A stretch of DNA of 64,000 nt. Source: Arsenophonus sp052174475. GTDB taxonomy: Bacteria; Pseudomonadota; Gammaproteobacteria; Enterobacterales; Enterobacteriaceae. Each line of letters starts with the position of its first letter. Position 1 is the stretch's first letter. Of this stretch, positions 1-11,392 are shown piece after piece. The stretch spans positions 1 to 64,000 of the forward strand of contig JBQMRO010000042.1 of assembly GCA_052174475.1 (NCBI GenBank), given 5' to 3'. The notes under the pieces were generated by a model. The model saw only the letters and a list, made by a program, of their open reading frames with translations. It did no database searches and was not told the DNA's origin. Both the position numbers and the translations under genes were made by a program.

Positions 1-284
1 ATGAGTCTCTATTGTCAGACAACTTCAAAACCTAAAATCAGAGATCTTCTTCAGGACAGCAAGAGCCTATGTCTACTTTGAGTAAGCGTTACAGGATATC
101 CAAACTTATTGTTAATAAAGGGTGAAAATAAGATGATATTAATGATCGGTTATGTTAATAAAGGTTATTGTTATGAAATCCCTTGTACTGTATATAGGGT
201 TTTCTCTATAGAGATTATTATGAAAACAAATAGTTATACAGATCAAATAGACTCTTTCCTCACTCCATAGCAACATAAACCGAT

Positions 285-1090
285 CTAATTAGTTAGATCG
301 GTGATAATCTATTAGATTATCTTGATTTATGCATTGAGGTAACTAAATCCACTTTATCTTGTCCATGTTATCACAATGAACATATTTTCTTGCTAGAGAA
401 AATCATTAGGGTTCAGTAATATTGTTATAAAATCCCTAATTACAGAAAAAGATTTAGCAATCTTACTGGAAGTTTACTGGCGAAACTAGATTACAAGGAT
501 AAATAGTTTAGTTATCTGCGATATATGCTGAATAATTTAACTTTACGGGAGTCAGCAAAAGAAACAGGCATTGATTTAAAAACAGTATTTAAATGGCGTC
601 ACTCCTTCCTCGCTTCAGTAGCCATAGTCAACTTAAGTGCATTAAGTGGTATTGTTGAAGTCGACAAAATATTTTTTTGATCCTTTAAAGGTAATCATTA
701 TATTTTACATAGAAAAGATAGAAAAGATGGGAAGAGGAGGAGTAAAATGAAAAAATAAATTGCGGTCTTAATAGACCGAGATTGAAATGTTCATATGAGT
801 GATCAAACTCTTGAAAAGTTAAAAAAAGTGTAGTGTTAGCTGTTTTCTTAAACTTATCTTTAATAAAGAGTTCATCCTTTGATCAAATGGAACTAAATAA
901 TAGGAACCTTTTTGCTAGTGAGAATAAAATTAATCACTATCGCCTAATAACAATGGATAATTAGAGAGTTATTGTAAGGAATTCCATATTTAAAATGTGA
1001 ATAAGTTATATTAGCTAATTAAAAGGATGATTAGTTGATACTATGGTGTAGTGTTGCTTTATTTACCGAATTATCTGTCCTGGATCGTTG
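285..1090 (+). mobile_element. IS1595-family transposase remnant (copy A)
   Basis: Translation with frame changes recovers the ISXO2-like transposase order. First comes 'NLTLRESAKETGIDLKTVF' followed by a WRHSFL motif near 530-610. Then 'LSALSGIVEVDKIFF' near 635-680, matching the usual GIVEADE catalytic region, and SFKGN. Further on are a D-R-D-N-H-S-D segment near 775-800 and 'KGWLVDTMV' near 1020-1045. Stops and frameshifts are frequent, so it is dead. Copies B (19880), C (41095) and D (28810, opposite strand) share the same order. Boundaries are approximate. Confidence 0.75.
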
Positions 1091-1772
1091 TTTATTTACT
1101 AAAGCACAGAATGGAATTTGTGTAAAATGAAGTAGCAGAAGTACTAAAGATAAATCATAAAGCGTTTAAAAAACTACAAGTTTGATTTTATCTGCAGCTA
1201 GATGTAAAAATATATTTTATAAATATAAGATAAAACTTCACGACGTTATTTTTCGTAGATCTAGTTTTAGATTGCGTCACTTGAACTCAATGGGTTTTTA
1301 TCCACCTTTATAAGGCAAAGGCTGTGCTCAATGTTCGACGCTTCTTACATGATCTTAACTAAGAATGTCCTATGATTATTAATCAGGTACTTGCAGACAA
1401 TAGCAAAGAATTTACAGGCCCTATTTTGCTCTATAAAACGTTCAGCCACCGGAAAACAGGAATTCAATCATTTGCGTACATAGGCTTTATATAGAAGAGC
1501 AACATAGTCCGCCGATGCATTATTAAATGAATGGGTATACCTAGCGATTTAATAGGCGTATGGGATATGATAGGTTGTAAAGCCATCATTTCGATTCTAT
1601 CAAGAGCTTAAATTACTCTGCATTAGATATAATTTAACTGTACAATCAGGATTTACTTAAATCACTATTAGGTAGTAAAACTCCATTGAATATATGAAAT
1701 ACTAGTTCAAAGTTAAATCTAAATTATTCAAAAAACATACTATCTATCCTCGGATAGATAGTATGTTAATTT
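1090..1772 (+). mobile_element. IS481-family transposase remnant (copy 1)
   Basis: The DDE core is readable through stops: a 'TTSRRYF' segment near 1240, 'FIHLYKAKA' near 1295, 'LADNSKEFT' near 1390-1415 and the C-terminal 'LGSKTPLEYM' near 1672-1697. The same order occurs at 55840-56415 and, reversed, at 17700-18545. The copy ends in a perfect 15-bp hairpin, arms 1734-1748 and 1753-1767 with loop CTCG. Pseudogenised and immobile. Confidence 0.7.
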
Positions 1773-1774
1773 CT

Positions 1775-3200
1775 AGTGTATGTGATTTTAGAGATGCTGG
1801 CGTGCATCCTGCTTGATTATTTCGTAAATGATTTTAACATAAAAGAGATGATGTGCTATGAAAAATAGTTTACCATATAAGATATCCGCAAAACTAGATA
1901 TTATTTCTTACCCACCCATTACACTAACTGACCCATAATAGTGTGGTAGGGAGTTGATAGGAATCCCTGTTAAGACTGAACTTGAAATATATGCCGCAAT
2001 AACATGCTGCACGCTACCTTGTCGGCGGGTAGCTCCATCTAATAGTTCATAATGGTTATTTTGCTACAGTGAAGCAAAATAAGATATGCATTGGCGATAT
2101 TAAGATTAAAGTAACTAAGGTTAAAGGGGTATTAGAAGCAAAGGAATATGCTATAGCAGAGTTGCCTCCTTACTACTGACTTATCTAAAGCCTGTAAAAA
2201 AGGTCTCAAGGAATTGTTACCATGACTTTGTACCTGCAAGCCATATCCATCAGTGATTTTCACAAAATCTCTGGAGCAGTTATTGATAAAAAAGTAAAGG
2301 TGTCTTTTTATCAGTATTTATCAGTTGCTGATAACAACAATCTCTTGAAAAGAGATGATATTGGTGTGATTTATCCTACGTGATTTAGCGATACGCGTTA
2401 CGTTTATTTTTTGTCTAATGGCATATATACTGCTTTGTTAAGCAATCTGATCGCTTTTATCTGCTGCCTATTATCGATAGGCACTGTGCATGGACATAAA
2501 GAGCTCGTTGCGATTAAAGATGCTTATCGAGAGTCAGCAGCAAACTTATCCGAATTTCTTGATAGCTTGCGAACACTAGATTTAATCGTATCTCTCAGGA
2601 TTCGCTACAGGAGACGCGGTTCTTGGATTTTTGAAATGCAATACCAAAGATGCTTCCGGACATGTAATAGCAACGCTGTTGGTGGTGTGGGTATAGAAAA
2701 CAGATAATGCATTTGTTTCACTCTCAAAAGAGAGCCAACCGAAGTTAAGATTAAGCTTACAGAAAACTTACCTATTAAAGATTCGAAATGCTTCTAATAA
2801 ATCCATTGATATTTTGTTAGCAAAGTTTTCAGCGAATATCATATAGCTATGAAAAAGCTGGGTGGAAAGATCGAGAAGAGTTGGTGCATTCTACGATTTT
2901 CTATCAGCGCACCGGTATCACAATAAGAACGATGAATCTAATTGAATCGGTTTTTACGCGATACCGATCCTATGAAGCTGACGTGAGAAGAACTATGGTT
3001 CGTAAAAAGCAACCATTTCAATGGTATTAAAGCCGCTTTCATTTGATCAGAAGAGCTGGAGCTAGCTAATGGATTTAACCTTCTGAATTTGGTAGATAAA
3101 TAATATCTAATTTAAGGATTAATAACAAATTCATGAAGTATTAGAGTAGAATGGTATAGCCTAACCGTCATATATTAGATTTGCTAATAACTCTGATATT
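1775..3200 (+). mobile_element. IS256-family (mutator) transposase remnant, near full length
   Basis: The piece at 2411-2707 reads YLLPIIGTVHGHKELVAIKD after frame correction, followed by AYRESAANLSEFLDSLR. This is the D-G-x-K-E-L-L-A-V-x-D-G-Y-R-E-S core of IS256-type transposases. A residual ATGDAVLGF block follows. The 5' part contains ISTGDFYEA-like sequence near 2250, and the right end carries the TTTGCTAATAACT terminus near 3185-3197. Many stops. This is the most abundant dead element in the window, with about a dozen full or partial copies. Confidence 0.75.
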
Positions 3201-3229
3201 TTTTGAAGTAAATTATGCTATAGTCTTTT

Positions 3230-3860
3230 TCTAAAAATAGAAATAGTTATCCTCTGTTGCATTCGTCTGGTCTGTCAACTCAGTTATTCGTGTGTTTTCC
3301 TATAGACTAAAAGAAATGATGATAATCCCTGATTCCCTATTATAGGTGATGAATTCATATGGAAGCATAACTTTCAGTTATTCTCTACATTCAATGCAAG
3401 TTTCATCCATTGCCATTGTCTTGGGCTGATTGAGTTGCTCAAAACTTCGGATAATCGTAGCTAAGAGCGGATAATATTTGCGTATCGAAAAAAATTAAGA
3501 GCTTGGAATCGGACACGTTACTGTATACGGCCTTCTTTTGGGGTGTCATGAAAAATTCAATCAGTCTATTCTTATATATTTTAGAAAAAATCTCATAAAA
3601 CGCTTCGGATAAACAGGTATTTTAACACGTGAAGTTATGTGTTGTCTTTCTGATTTACCAGTTTACAATTTCCAGGAGATTTATTTCGAGCCATTTGAAT
3701 TAATTCCTTTAAGATTACATATTGTAGAATATAAATAGTACTTAGATCATTAACGTCCTTGAAGCAGCGAGTACCTTTGCTGGTATGGTACCCGCTGCTT
3801 ACATTATAATGTTCTATGTGCTTACGTATTTTTGATAATGTCGGTAAGTGCATCACATTC
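3230..3860 (+). repeat. Unidentified dispersed repeat R5, copy 1 (partial)
   Basis: Same sequence family as 34555-35480 and, reversed, 48557-49580, diverged but alignable over several hundred bases. Examples are the GATGAATTCAT segment near 3348 and GTGGATAATACTTACGTG-like text near 3465-3485. It ends in a strong hairpin: arms 3763-3775 and 3787-3799, one mismatch. On the reverse strand all three copies have a potential start reading M-(A/S/P)-(R/H)-N-K-S (here near 3695). I do not recognise the protein on either strand. Strand is given by alignment to copy 2, not by a proven gene. Confidence 0.5.
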
Positions 3861-4499
3861 GTAAAAATACCTGCATAAATTACGTAAAAGTTTGCTAGAA
3901 ATCTGCATAAAATAGGTTACAATATTAAAAATAACTACCCATAAATATAAATATGGGTCAAAAAAAGAACACCTTAAATGTGAACTTAATTATTTATGTA
4001 ATCTGTTTAAAACAGATAAGTTAAGCGGATAAATTACCTGTTTGAGATGAAAAATAAATAGTAAAACTACGTCGCACATTGCGCACCATGAAAACAAAAC
4101 AAAAATAATGTAATGAGACAGCATTATCCATAATGATATTAATCGTAAATATGTAAAATTGGTACTGTAATAAAAATGCGTGAGGGGAAACCCCTACAGT
4201 AAAAGTGCTGATGGGGGGGATAAGTAGGGATAGTTTAGAGCAAAAAGGCAATAACTGGCGAATTAAAATCAGGACTCAATGAGAATAAACTCATACCGTT
4301 GACAAGCTAAAACAATAGTGGATTAGCACCAGAATAGTTATTGAAATAACAGCACGATTTTCTCTGGTTTAAAAAATTAAGAAGCGGCGGTTAAATTTAA
4401 GAAAAACAAAAGTAAAATATTCACGTTGAGATTTTAAGCTTTAATGAAAAGAATAACGAGGCTTCTCTCGTTCACGAGAAGGATTTTTAATAAAAACAA

Positions 4500-5280
4500 T
4501 TTCTTAGCATGAAAGTTTATTTAAACATCCTTTGTGAAAGGATTCCATTGCAACAGATTTTTTTATATTTTTTTGAAAAACTTTGTAAGTTGTATGGATT
4601 TTAATCCATCAATAATGAAATCTAACAGTTTTATTGAGGATCAGCCTAGCTATTACTGCTCAGATATACTATCTAAGGTGAAGATGATAACAGGAATTGT
4701 ATCTCTACACCGTTATCGAGCACTAGAAGAGCCGCTTGAAAAGTTGATGGCGTTTAGATTTTTAAGATATGCGATTGCTGTCATGCAAAGGCAGCAAGAA
4801 CAGGATAATAACAACTTTTCGGTAGTGGTGATCCCGATGTTTTTCAAGGTAAAACCTCGTTGTATCCTTATAGGAATAATTTATTAGATTGTTTTACTTA
4901 ATCCAGAACTAACAAAAATCTTTCTATACGCAGGAATTACTATTGATTGATGTCATGATAATTTCAGACAAGGAGGCTATCATCCAGTGATATGTTACAC
5001 TTATGAAAATGCTGATAAAGCATTTTCATATCCGAGATATATTAAAATTAAGTCAGTATATAACAGATTTGCTCAATCAGTGTGTGTATTATAATCTTAG
5101 CTATTCTAAGGGTTAATTTTTTATTGCAGAACGAGAAAATACTTCTGATGCAAAGTAAGTTGGTTATTGGGGGGACATATTGATGTCCATTGAAGAGCAG
5201 CTACGATAAGAAAGAAACAAGGTATATTGAAAGACCGTTAGGAAGGTATCAAGTTTTGGTAAATAAAAAGGTAGGTAAGA
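4500..5280 (+). pseudogene. Rpn/YhgA-like recombination-promoting nuclease (PD-(D/E)XK, 'transposase 31' type), broken
   Basis: An open stretch at 4534-4887 ends its readable part with LEKLMAFRFLRYAIAVMQR, which matches the family block K-H-M-A-F-R-L-M-R-Y-A-I-A-A-M-Q-R-H. Before it, with frame changes, come CDFNP, SNSFIED and YYCSDIL-KVK, like the SGSFVE-D-L-R-x-Y-Y-S-D-V-L region. After it come VVIPM-F, then in other frames YPYRNNLLDCF and NPELTKIF, then a helical tail with KHFHIRDILKL near 5010-5040. The order follows the whole family protein, so this was a full gene now split by several frameshifts and stops. It is not part of a repeat in this window. The family promotes RecA-independent recombination in E. 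coli; no activity is expected here. Confidence 0.7.
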
Positions 5281-5393
5281 ATTAGCCTGAACTATCGTGC
5301 CTACTTTTTAGTTAACGGTGTTAATTGGCTGTGATAGTCCAGATCTTATCTGAGTTGTCTAATGCTCAGATCAATCCACTTATGGATTAATTG

Positions 5394-5906
5394 ATGTCTA
5401 CTGATGTTATTTTAGCACGCTCATTTTATGAGCGTGATACGCTTTGTGTAGCAAAGAATTTGCTAGGAAAGGTTTTAAAGTTTTCTGACTGTTACGGTGT
5501 TATTAACGAAGTTGAAGCATATATAGGGCAGGATGATCCGGCCTGTCATGCCGTGAGAGGTTGTACGCCACGAACAATGGTCATGTTCGGTGCCGCTGGG
5601 TTTTCCTATATTTATCTTATTTATGGCATGTATTATTGCCTGAATATTGTAACTGAACATGAAGGCTTTCCAGCTGCGGTTTTAATTCGAGGCATTGATT
5701 TATACAATCCTACCCGTCTTTCTTTAGACGGGCCTGCTAAGTTATGTAAAAAGTTAAATATTACGAAAAATAATAATCAAGTTGATTTAACGCAAAATCA
5801 TGATTTTTGTGTTTATAACTCCACTATTCAACCAAAATATATTGCAACACCAAGAATAGGAATAAAAGTTGGCATTGATAAATTATGGCGTTTTAAGATA
5901 ATATAA
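5394..5906 (+). CDS. mpg: AAG/Mpg-family DNA-3-methyladenine glycosylase
   Basis: A 170-residue protein predicted to excise 3-methyladenine and other alkylated purines from DNA, leaving an abasic site for base excision repair. The AAG fold is clear. An N-terminal ARSFYERDTLCVAKNLLGKVL is followed by the NEVEAYIGQDDPACHA motif around residues 42-57, with E-x-E-A-Y holding the catalytic glutamate. TPRTMVMFG and the YIYLIYGMYYCLN stretch (near 76-91) follow, then GPAKLCKKL and a PRIGI...WRF end. Length and C-terminus fit the bacterial family, so it appears intact. I chose ATG 5394; a TTG directly before it is also possible. It stands alone between a dead rpn gene and a desert. E. coli K-12 has Tag and AlkA but no AAG-type enzyme, so horizontal origin is plausible. 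Confidence 0.88.
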   Translation: MSTDVILARSFYERDTLCVAKNLLGKVLKFSDCYGVINEVEAYIGQDDPACHAVRGCTPRTMVMFGAAGFSYIYLIYGMYYCLNIVTEHEGFPAAVLIRGIDLYNPTRLSLDGPAKLCKKLNITKNNNQVDLTQNHDFCVYNSTIQPKYIATPRIGIKVGIDKLWRFKII

Positions 5907-6700
5907 ATTCTTAGAGTAATTCTCAAAATATACTCAACTCCAAATTAAGATATTCTTGCCGATTTTCCATTAAGTCACTATAATGGAAGTGTTAATATTC
6001 AAATGGATTATTGAATATTAGAACCCGTTATTTTCCTTGGCAAGGAAAAGCTATTTACATCTTTTATATCGTAAAAGATTAGTATGCCTGTAAGCTAATA
6101 ATGGTTTATTGGGATCGGGAGTCGTAAGGGATAGCTATTATCCAAGAAAGCCGGTTTCTTTAACCCTATCTGGCTAGCACCTCTAGTGTGAGGATTTGAT
6201 AGTAGCGAGTCCAGTTATTCCTTGGAGTTGCTTTCAAAAGACTGTTCCCTTCATTAAAAACACACGCTAAAAACGTGTATTTATTTTGCTAGCATCTCTA
6301 TAATAGCAAAAGATACGCTATTTTGTTAAATTTAGTAGATTTTATAAAATTTAACAGCTACGTCAAGGTGCATCCCTGTTAAAATAGGGTATAGGATGAG
6401 ATCTCAATCACATGATTTTACGAAAACCTCATATCTACCACGATGGTTTATATCAATATTGCAATGACGGATATTCTAGAGATTACGGTTAAATCTTATC
6501 TAGTACTGGATATTTTCATGTGCACGAGAAGATGTTATCCATGATAAGAAATTGCCGTTATCGCTGCTGAGATAACGGTTGCTGGTTTGTTACAAAGAAA
6601 CTCCTTAACTTCTATACTGTAGCGGCTTAATTTTTTCTTCTATGACTTTATGTAAAAAATTTACTAAGAAGTATTTTTATACTCAGTTGTTTTTATTTTT
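5907..6700. other. Gene desert, no recognisable gene
   Basis: No open frame worth reporting and no similarity to the repeats elsewhere in the window that I could see. It contains a perfect 8-bp hairpin (arms 6555-6562 and 6571-6578) without a following T-run. Probably gene decay product. Confidence 0.5.
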
Positions 6701-7330
6701 ATATTTGCTTAATGATTAAGAAATTAAATCGCTCATTAAGAGAAGCTCGAAGTCCATCTTTTTTTGCTAAAGGAAAAAACATTAGTTACTTTTTTGTCCC
6801 TATTCTAAGTTCGAATTTTATCAGAGTGTGCATTTTTTAATCTTGATGTATTAATTTAGTTATATTAACTCTAGGTTTATCTTAATAATTCTTATTTTTA
6901 TTTTATCTATATCTTTCTGAGAGTAGTTCTGTTTTACCTAATTGTTAAGCTGAGCATCGATAAAAAGTATAATATGTAGCTACACAGAATGTATTTATAC
7001 GAATTTGTAAATAGGACTTTTAATCAGAACGAAAAATGAGGTTTTTCGAACATTCCCCTTTAGCACTTTTATATCTTCGGTAATAAAGTGCCTCGTTTAT
7101 GATTTAACAAAAAACCATAATAAGCACACCATATTAAAATACTTAGAGAATATAGTTAATAAAATGCCCGATAATTTCTTCTTGTGTCAGGGTTTACTGT
7201 TAATGTTGTTTAAGTCCGGTGGTCTTATAGCAATGATCTATAACACTTCTCCCTCTGTAATGCGATAATTTTAACATGAATGCCGGTGTATTTAAGGTAG
7301 CGTTAGAGGTATTTAATACTATGGAAGTTA
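6700..7330 (-). mobile_element. IS91-family transposase remnant (copy 1)
   Basis: Aligns with the minus-strand remnant at 33600-34480 over several hundred bases (for example AATAACTCTAGGTTTA versus TTAACTCTAGGTTTAT). The translated partner copy shows the IS91 tail (K-I-V-R-C-Y-G-F-L-S-N, EKLGLVRFDEK). Heavily mutated, no open frame. The identification rests mainly on the better copies at 33600 and 51205. Confidence 0.5.
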
Positions 7331-7559
7331 TTAATCAAAAAGTCCCTTGGGTTAATGTCTATAAAATTAGTGGATTAAATTAAAGAATAGAGATTCCGAT
7401 GAAATTTTTATTTATACTTAAATTAGTAAATTAATTTTATCTTATTTTAGAAATAAGGTATGGCTTTTGGTCTCTCTTAAAGAGAGCTTCAATTTCTTAA
7501 CCATGAACAAGAATCCCTTTAATGGTGTTTAATCTGTTCCAGGCTGTTTAAAAAAGCTA

Positions 7560-7970
7560 AAACTAACTAAGTGATTTTAATCTTCTGACCCCCTTAGTGG
7601 TAAACAACGCCAAATTTAAGGGATGGATAACAGACTCACAAAACAGCGAAGTGGACGTAGATTGATCGTTATACATCAGATTTGCTAATAACTTCGACGT
7701 TATGAACGCCATCGACAAGGTAGTGTTGAGCAGGTTATTGTAGCATGGCTTTGAGCTTAACCTCAACAGAGGTGCTATCAACTACGTAGTATAATTACGG
7801 ATAAGTTCATGTAATAGAATAGAGGGAAATATCTAGTTTCGAGAATACCTGTAAGGTAGACTTTTCATGGCATAACATCTCTATGTTGTTGAGATAATTT
7901 ATTAAATTAATCAGTAGGATACGCCACTATTTCCGAAATTCAATGCATTAGAAATGAGCGTAACTCTATA
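7560..7970. mobile_element. IS256 fragments in a head-to-head composite
   Basis: Bases 7565 to about 7692 match the 3' end of the IS256 element in plus orientation, finishing in AGATTTGCTAATAACT. From about 7693 to 7970 the sequence matches the 5' part of the same element in minus orientation, as at 15780-16045. The two pieces meet with no spacer, so the interior was lost by deletion or inversion between two copies. Confidence 0.6.
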
Positions 7971-9850
7971 TTTCCTATCTTATAAAATAAGAATGTTAAA
8001 ACAAATATAAAACACGCCTTATTTCTTTGTTTACAATCTAACTTCGGGGCATTAAAGGTATTAGCATTAATGATCACTTTAGAAGTGATAAAATTGTATG
8101 GGAAAACTATGCTTAAACATCCCGCTTACATGCAAAATATTTAGCGAATAAATCCGATTTATCAGATTTAAGTATTGCAGAAAAACAATTTAGGTTTATA
8201 AAAACTTGTTAAATATGGATTATGGTACTGAACAACATGCATTATAAGCCTGCGTTAGGCTACGCAACGCAGGAATGCGTGTCTTATATATCCTGCTAAT
8301 TATCTTTTTAATACTTAGTGAGTAAGATTAGGCATAAATACAATGATGTTTTAAGTTTTTCAAAAAATTAAATTAAAAATGAGCCAATGGATGGTAGATA
8401 TTCCACATTAATAATGTGGAGTTGGAGAATGTATTCAAAAATGTGCAAACTCTTATATAGAAGTTTTCTATAAAAACGTCCAGTTTTTTTTAAAAATTAA
8501 CTGTTCTATACAGGATACTTATTATTCATTTCTATTTAAGAAATGTTGGATAGAAGAACTGACCGTGTAAATATCATGCTGATTGATCTTGGTAATCAAT
8601 CGCTATAATTCTTATCATTTAATGATAATAAACAAATCCATTTTTAGTTAAATTATTATCATGTTGATACGGAGTATATGAAGTACCATATAACTAAAAT
8701 AATAATGTTAGTTTCTATATCTTTAAGATTTATCTTAATAAGTGAAGATAATGCTAATAATACATCGCTAAAAATTTAGCATTTTCGTGATTATCAGCTA
8801 AATGCTCTATATTGTTATTTAATACATAAAGATATTTGACGGCTAAGATACCGATCTGATATACATTGTTCCTTATTCTCCTATTGAAACTTTGTATCAC
8901 TAAGCCTTATCAATAAAGTCTTTACTTCCATACAATATGGCGACTTTTCTCATTCATCCCATTAAAGCATTAAGTCATTTTAAAAAATCTATACAAACGA
9001 AATCCGTGTAACAATAGAATTCTTGGGTAGAGATCATTAAATAGATAACCGAATTAAATAATCATGAACCATTCATATAAACTGCTATTCAATGATTTTA
9101 AACAACCCGGTGATAAAATATAACTTTTAATACAGGTCAAATAGCGAATTAATTTCTAAATTAGTGCTTTCTTCAATAAAAACCACACGATCTAGAGAAA
9201 TTTAATAACCCTTTATTTGCCAGTATCTAACTCTAATTGCTGTACACTAAAAATACATTTAGCACATTCAATATCTATTGTTGATGGAATTACCAATTCC
9301 ATTGGTAATCCTGATACTTAGTTAGGTGCATTAGCATACTGATCAAAGAGAATCTGATCACCGTCTGTGGTGGTTACAGAAATACACAGGGTGTAGGTTA
9401 CCTAATAAACATATCGTCAAATGAAATAAAATACTAAATTCCTTATCAAATAAATGATAGAAGCGTTCTGTTAAAAGTTTAACCGTAGAGTTTTTGCTAA
9501 CAACTTTCATTACCTACTTCTTCTTTATATATAGTTTTTCATTGAAAAGATAAAGCTAAAATTAATGTATTTGAAAAGATTAATTTTTTATTTTATTCCT
9601 TAATAATATTAAATCCGACTATTGACATTGGTTAATGCTTTCTTTTTATATTGAATTAGTGAAAATTGTATCTCAATTAGCCTGTGAGATGATATTTATC
9701 ATTATAAAATAATTGGTAGCATTTTTTAGATTTATATATAATAATTTTTATTATTGACGTATACTTTTTATTAAAAATAAAAAGAAGCCAAAAAATACAA
9801 AAGTGTAAAGGTATAGAAAACGATAATAGTAAAAAAATAGAATGAAGAAG
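7970..9850. other. Long gene desert
   Basis: About 1.9 kb of very AT-rich sequence (for example 13 G+C in 60 bases at 8641-8700) with stops in all frames. I see no recognisable gene or repeat. A hairpin CCTGCGTT/AACGCAGG lies at 8253-8277, and a perfect 9-bp hairpin has arms 9289-9297 and 9301-9309. Likely fully eroded genes. Confidence 0.5.
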
Positions 9851-11265
9851 CGTTGAGCTATTAGTAAATCTGGTGTATGGCGACCAGATTCTCGCTCTAA
9901 TGCTTCATAAATCTATTTTTCATCATTAAATTAGATATTGTTTATATCTAGGGTTATAGAGTATTAAATACTTTTAGATCGCTGTTCTAGCTATTATTAG
10001 AAGGTGTAGCAGCTGAAATACTATTAAAATAGTTATTTTCTCAAAGCGCAGAGCTTCGCATGTCAGCTTCGTAGCCGCAACTCTTGCAAAAACTGATTTA
10101 ATTGGATTCGTTATTTTTGTTGATACCAGTACGCTGACAGAAAGCTATAGAATAGCAGAAAGCTCTTCTTTATCTTTCTTCAGATTCTTTATTAGTGTAG
10201 GATAGTACTTCGCTAAAAACTTAACTAACAAAGCAATAAAGGTTTTTGTTAGCGGTATAACAGCGGCTCTCTCTGTTAACCTGAGCTCCAAGTAATAGAT
10301 TGCCTTTAACTTTCGGTATTGAATGCCTTTAGAGAGTAAAGGCATTCACATTAGATGTTTTATGTACCACTAAACAGCATTTATGCTGCATGTCTAGGAA
10401 TATCCTTACTATTCTATTCAAAAAATCAATAGCAGAGTCTTCCGTAGCAAGGATAGTGAAGCAGTTAAACCACACGCTCAAGGTCCCATTCAGAAGTTCG
10501 GCTCAGCTAGGTTCTGACTCTCGATAACCATCTTCAACCATAAACATCTCCTTACATCCATGCGCAGTAATTCCAATAATTGCTAGCAGATAAAGGAAAT
10601 CAGCTTGCCTGATAGGACGGTTTATACCGCCCCACCATAAAATAAAGGTAATATGTATCGATTAAATCAGGCAACCGCTATTCCCTATACTATTCAGACT
10701 ATTGCTATTTTAATCTGATGATGGTGCTGGAATAGAAGACGTGTATTTTTTATCAAAAAGCACCCACAGAACTTCGTGAAGATCGTCCATTAATAATGCT
10801 ACCTTCCTTGCAACTATAAAGTCATGGTAACAACTCTTCGCTATCTTTGCATGCTTCAGATAAGGCAATAACAAGTTGTTAAAGGATATTTCCGTTGTCG
10901 CTGCTACCCCCTTTAACCTTAGGTACTTTAATCTCAACATCGTCAATAGCCATCTATATTAAGTTTGCTGCAGCAAATAACCGTTACAGATGACGATATA
11001 AACTCATCGATAAGGCAAGGTTCAACACGTTATTGCAGCATATCTTCAAGCTCCGCCTCAACAGCAGTGTCTATTAGATGCGTACTAATCATTACAGATA
11101 ACTTCATGCAAAGGATTAGAGGTAATATCTAGTTTTGGAGATATCTGTAAGATAAACTTTTTCATGGCATATCATCTCTCTATTGTTGAAGTAATTTATG
11201 AAAATAATCAACAGGATACGTCACCATCTCCGAAACTCCATACAATATAAATAAGTATAACTCCC
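9850..11265 (-). mobile_element. IS256-family transposase remnant
   Basis: Begins with ATTAGTAAATCTGGTGTATGG near 9861 (the reversed element end) and runs to the 5' region near 11260. It shares the whole order with the copies at 14665, 18590, 29870, 41905, 49755 and 54515. Reverse translation of 10710-10946 still shows the TEISFNNLL and HDFIVARKVALLMDDLHEV blocks common to the copies. The element stops about 50 bp before the dnaK heat-shock promoter. Confidence 0.7.
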
Positions 11266-11317
11266 TGTTATAAAGTGTCTCGTTAAGTAGATTTTTTTAA
11301 GGTCAAGGAAAAAATCC

Positions 11318-11345
11318 CTTGAAAAAAAATCATTGATCCTCATAT
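11318..11345 (+). promoter_or_regulatory. Sigma-32 (heat-shock) promoter of dnaK
   Basis: CTTGAAA at 11318-11324 and CCTCATAT at 11338-11345 are separated by 13 bases. This matches the RpoH consensus CTTGAAA and CCCCATNT with one change in the -10 box. It lies 48 bp before the dnaK start, which has a GGAGG ribosome site at 11380-11384. The position and match suggest heat-inducible dnaKJ transcription is retained. Confidence 0.75.
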
Positions 11346-11392
11346 AGGTTAGTAACTAGATTGGTTAAGAATTCGCTTTGGAGGCTGTTTAG

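Noticed and set aside
1..284. Possible gene starting at the first base (ATG)
   Set aside because: Stops appear within about 25 codons and nothing recognisable follows.
2411..2707. 98-codon open frame as a possible small gene
   Set aside because: It contains the IS256 transposase core with frame changes on both sides, so it is part of a dead element.
5907..6700. Possible structured RNA or group II intron fragment
   Set aside because: A few hairpins are present, but no domain V or conserved RNA motif could be recognised.
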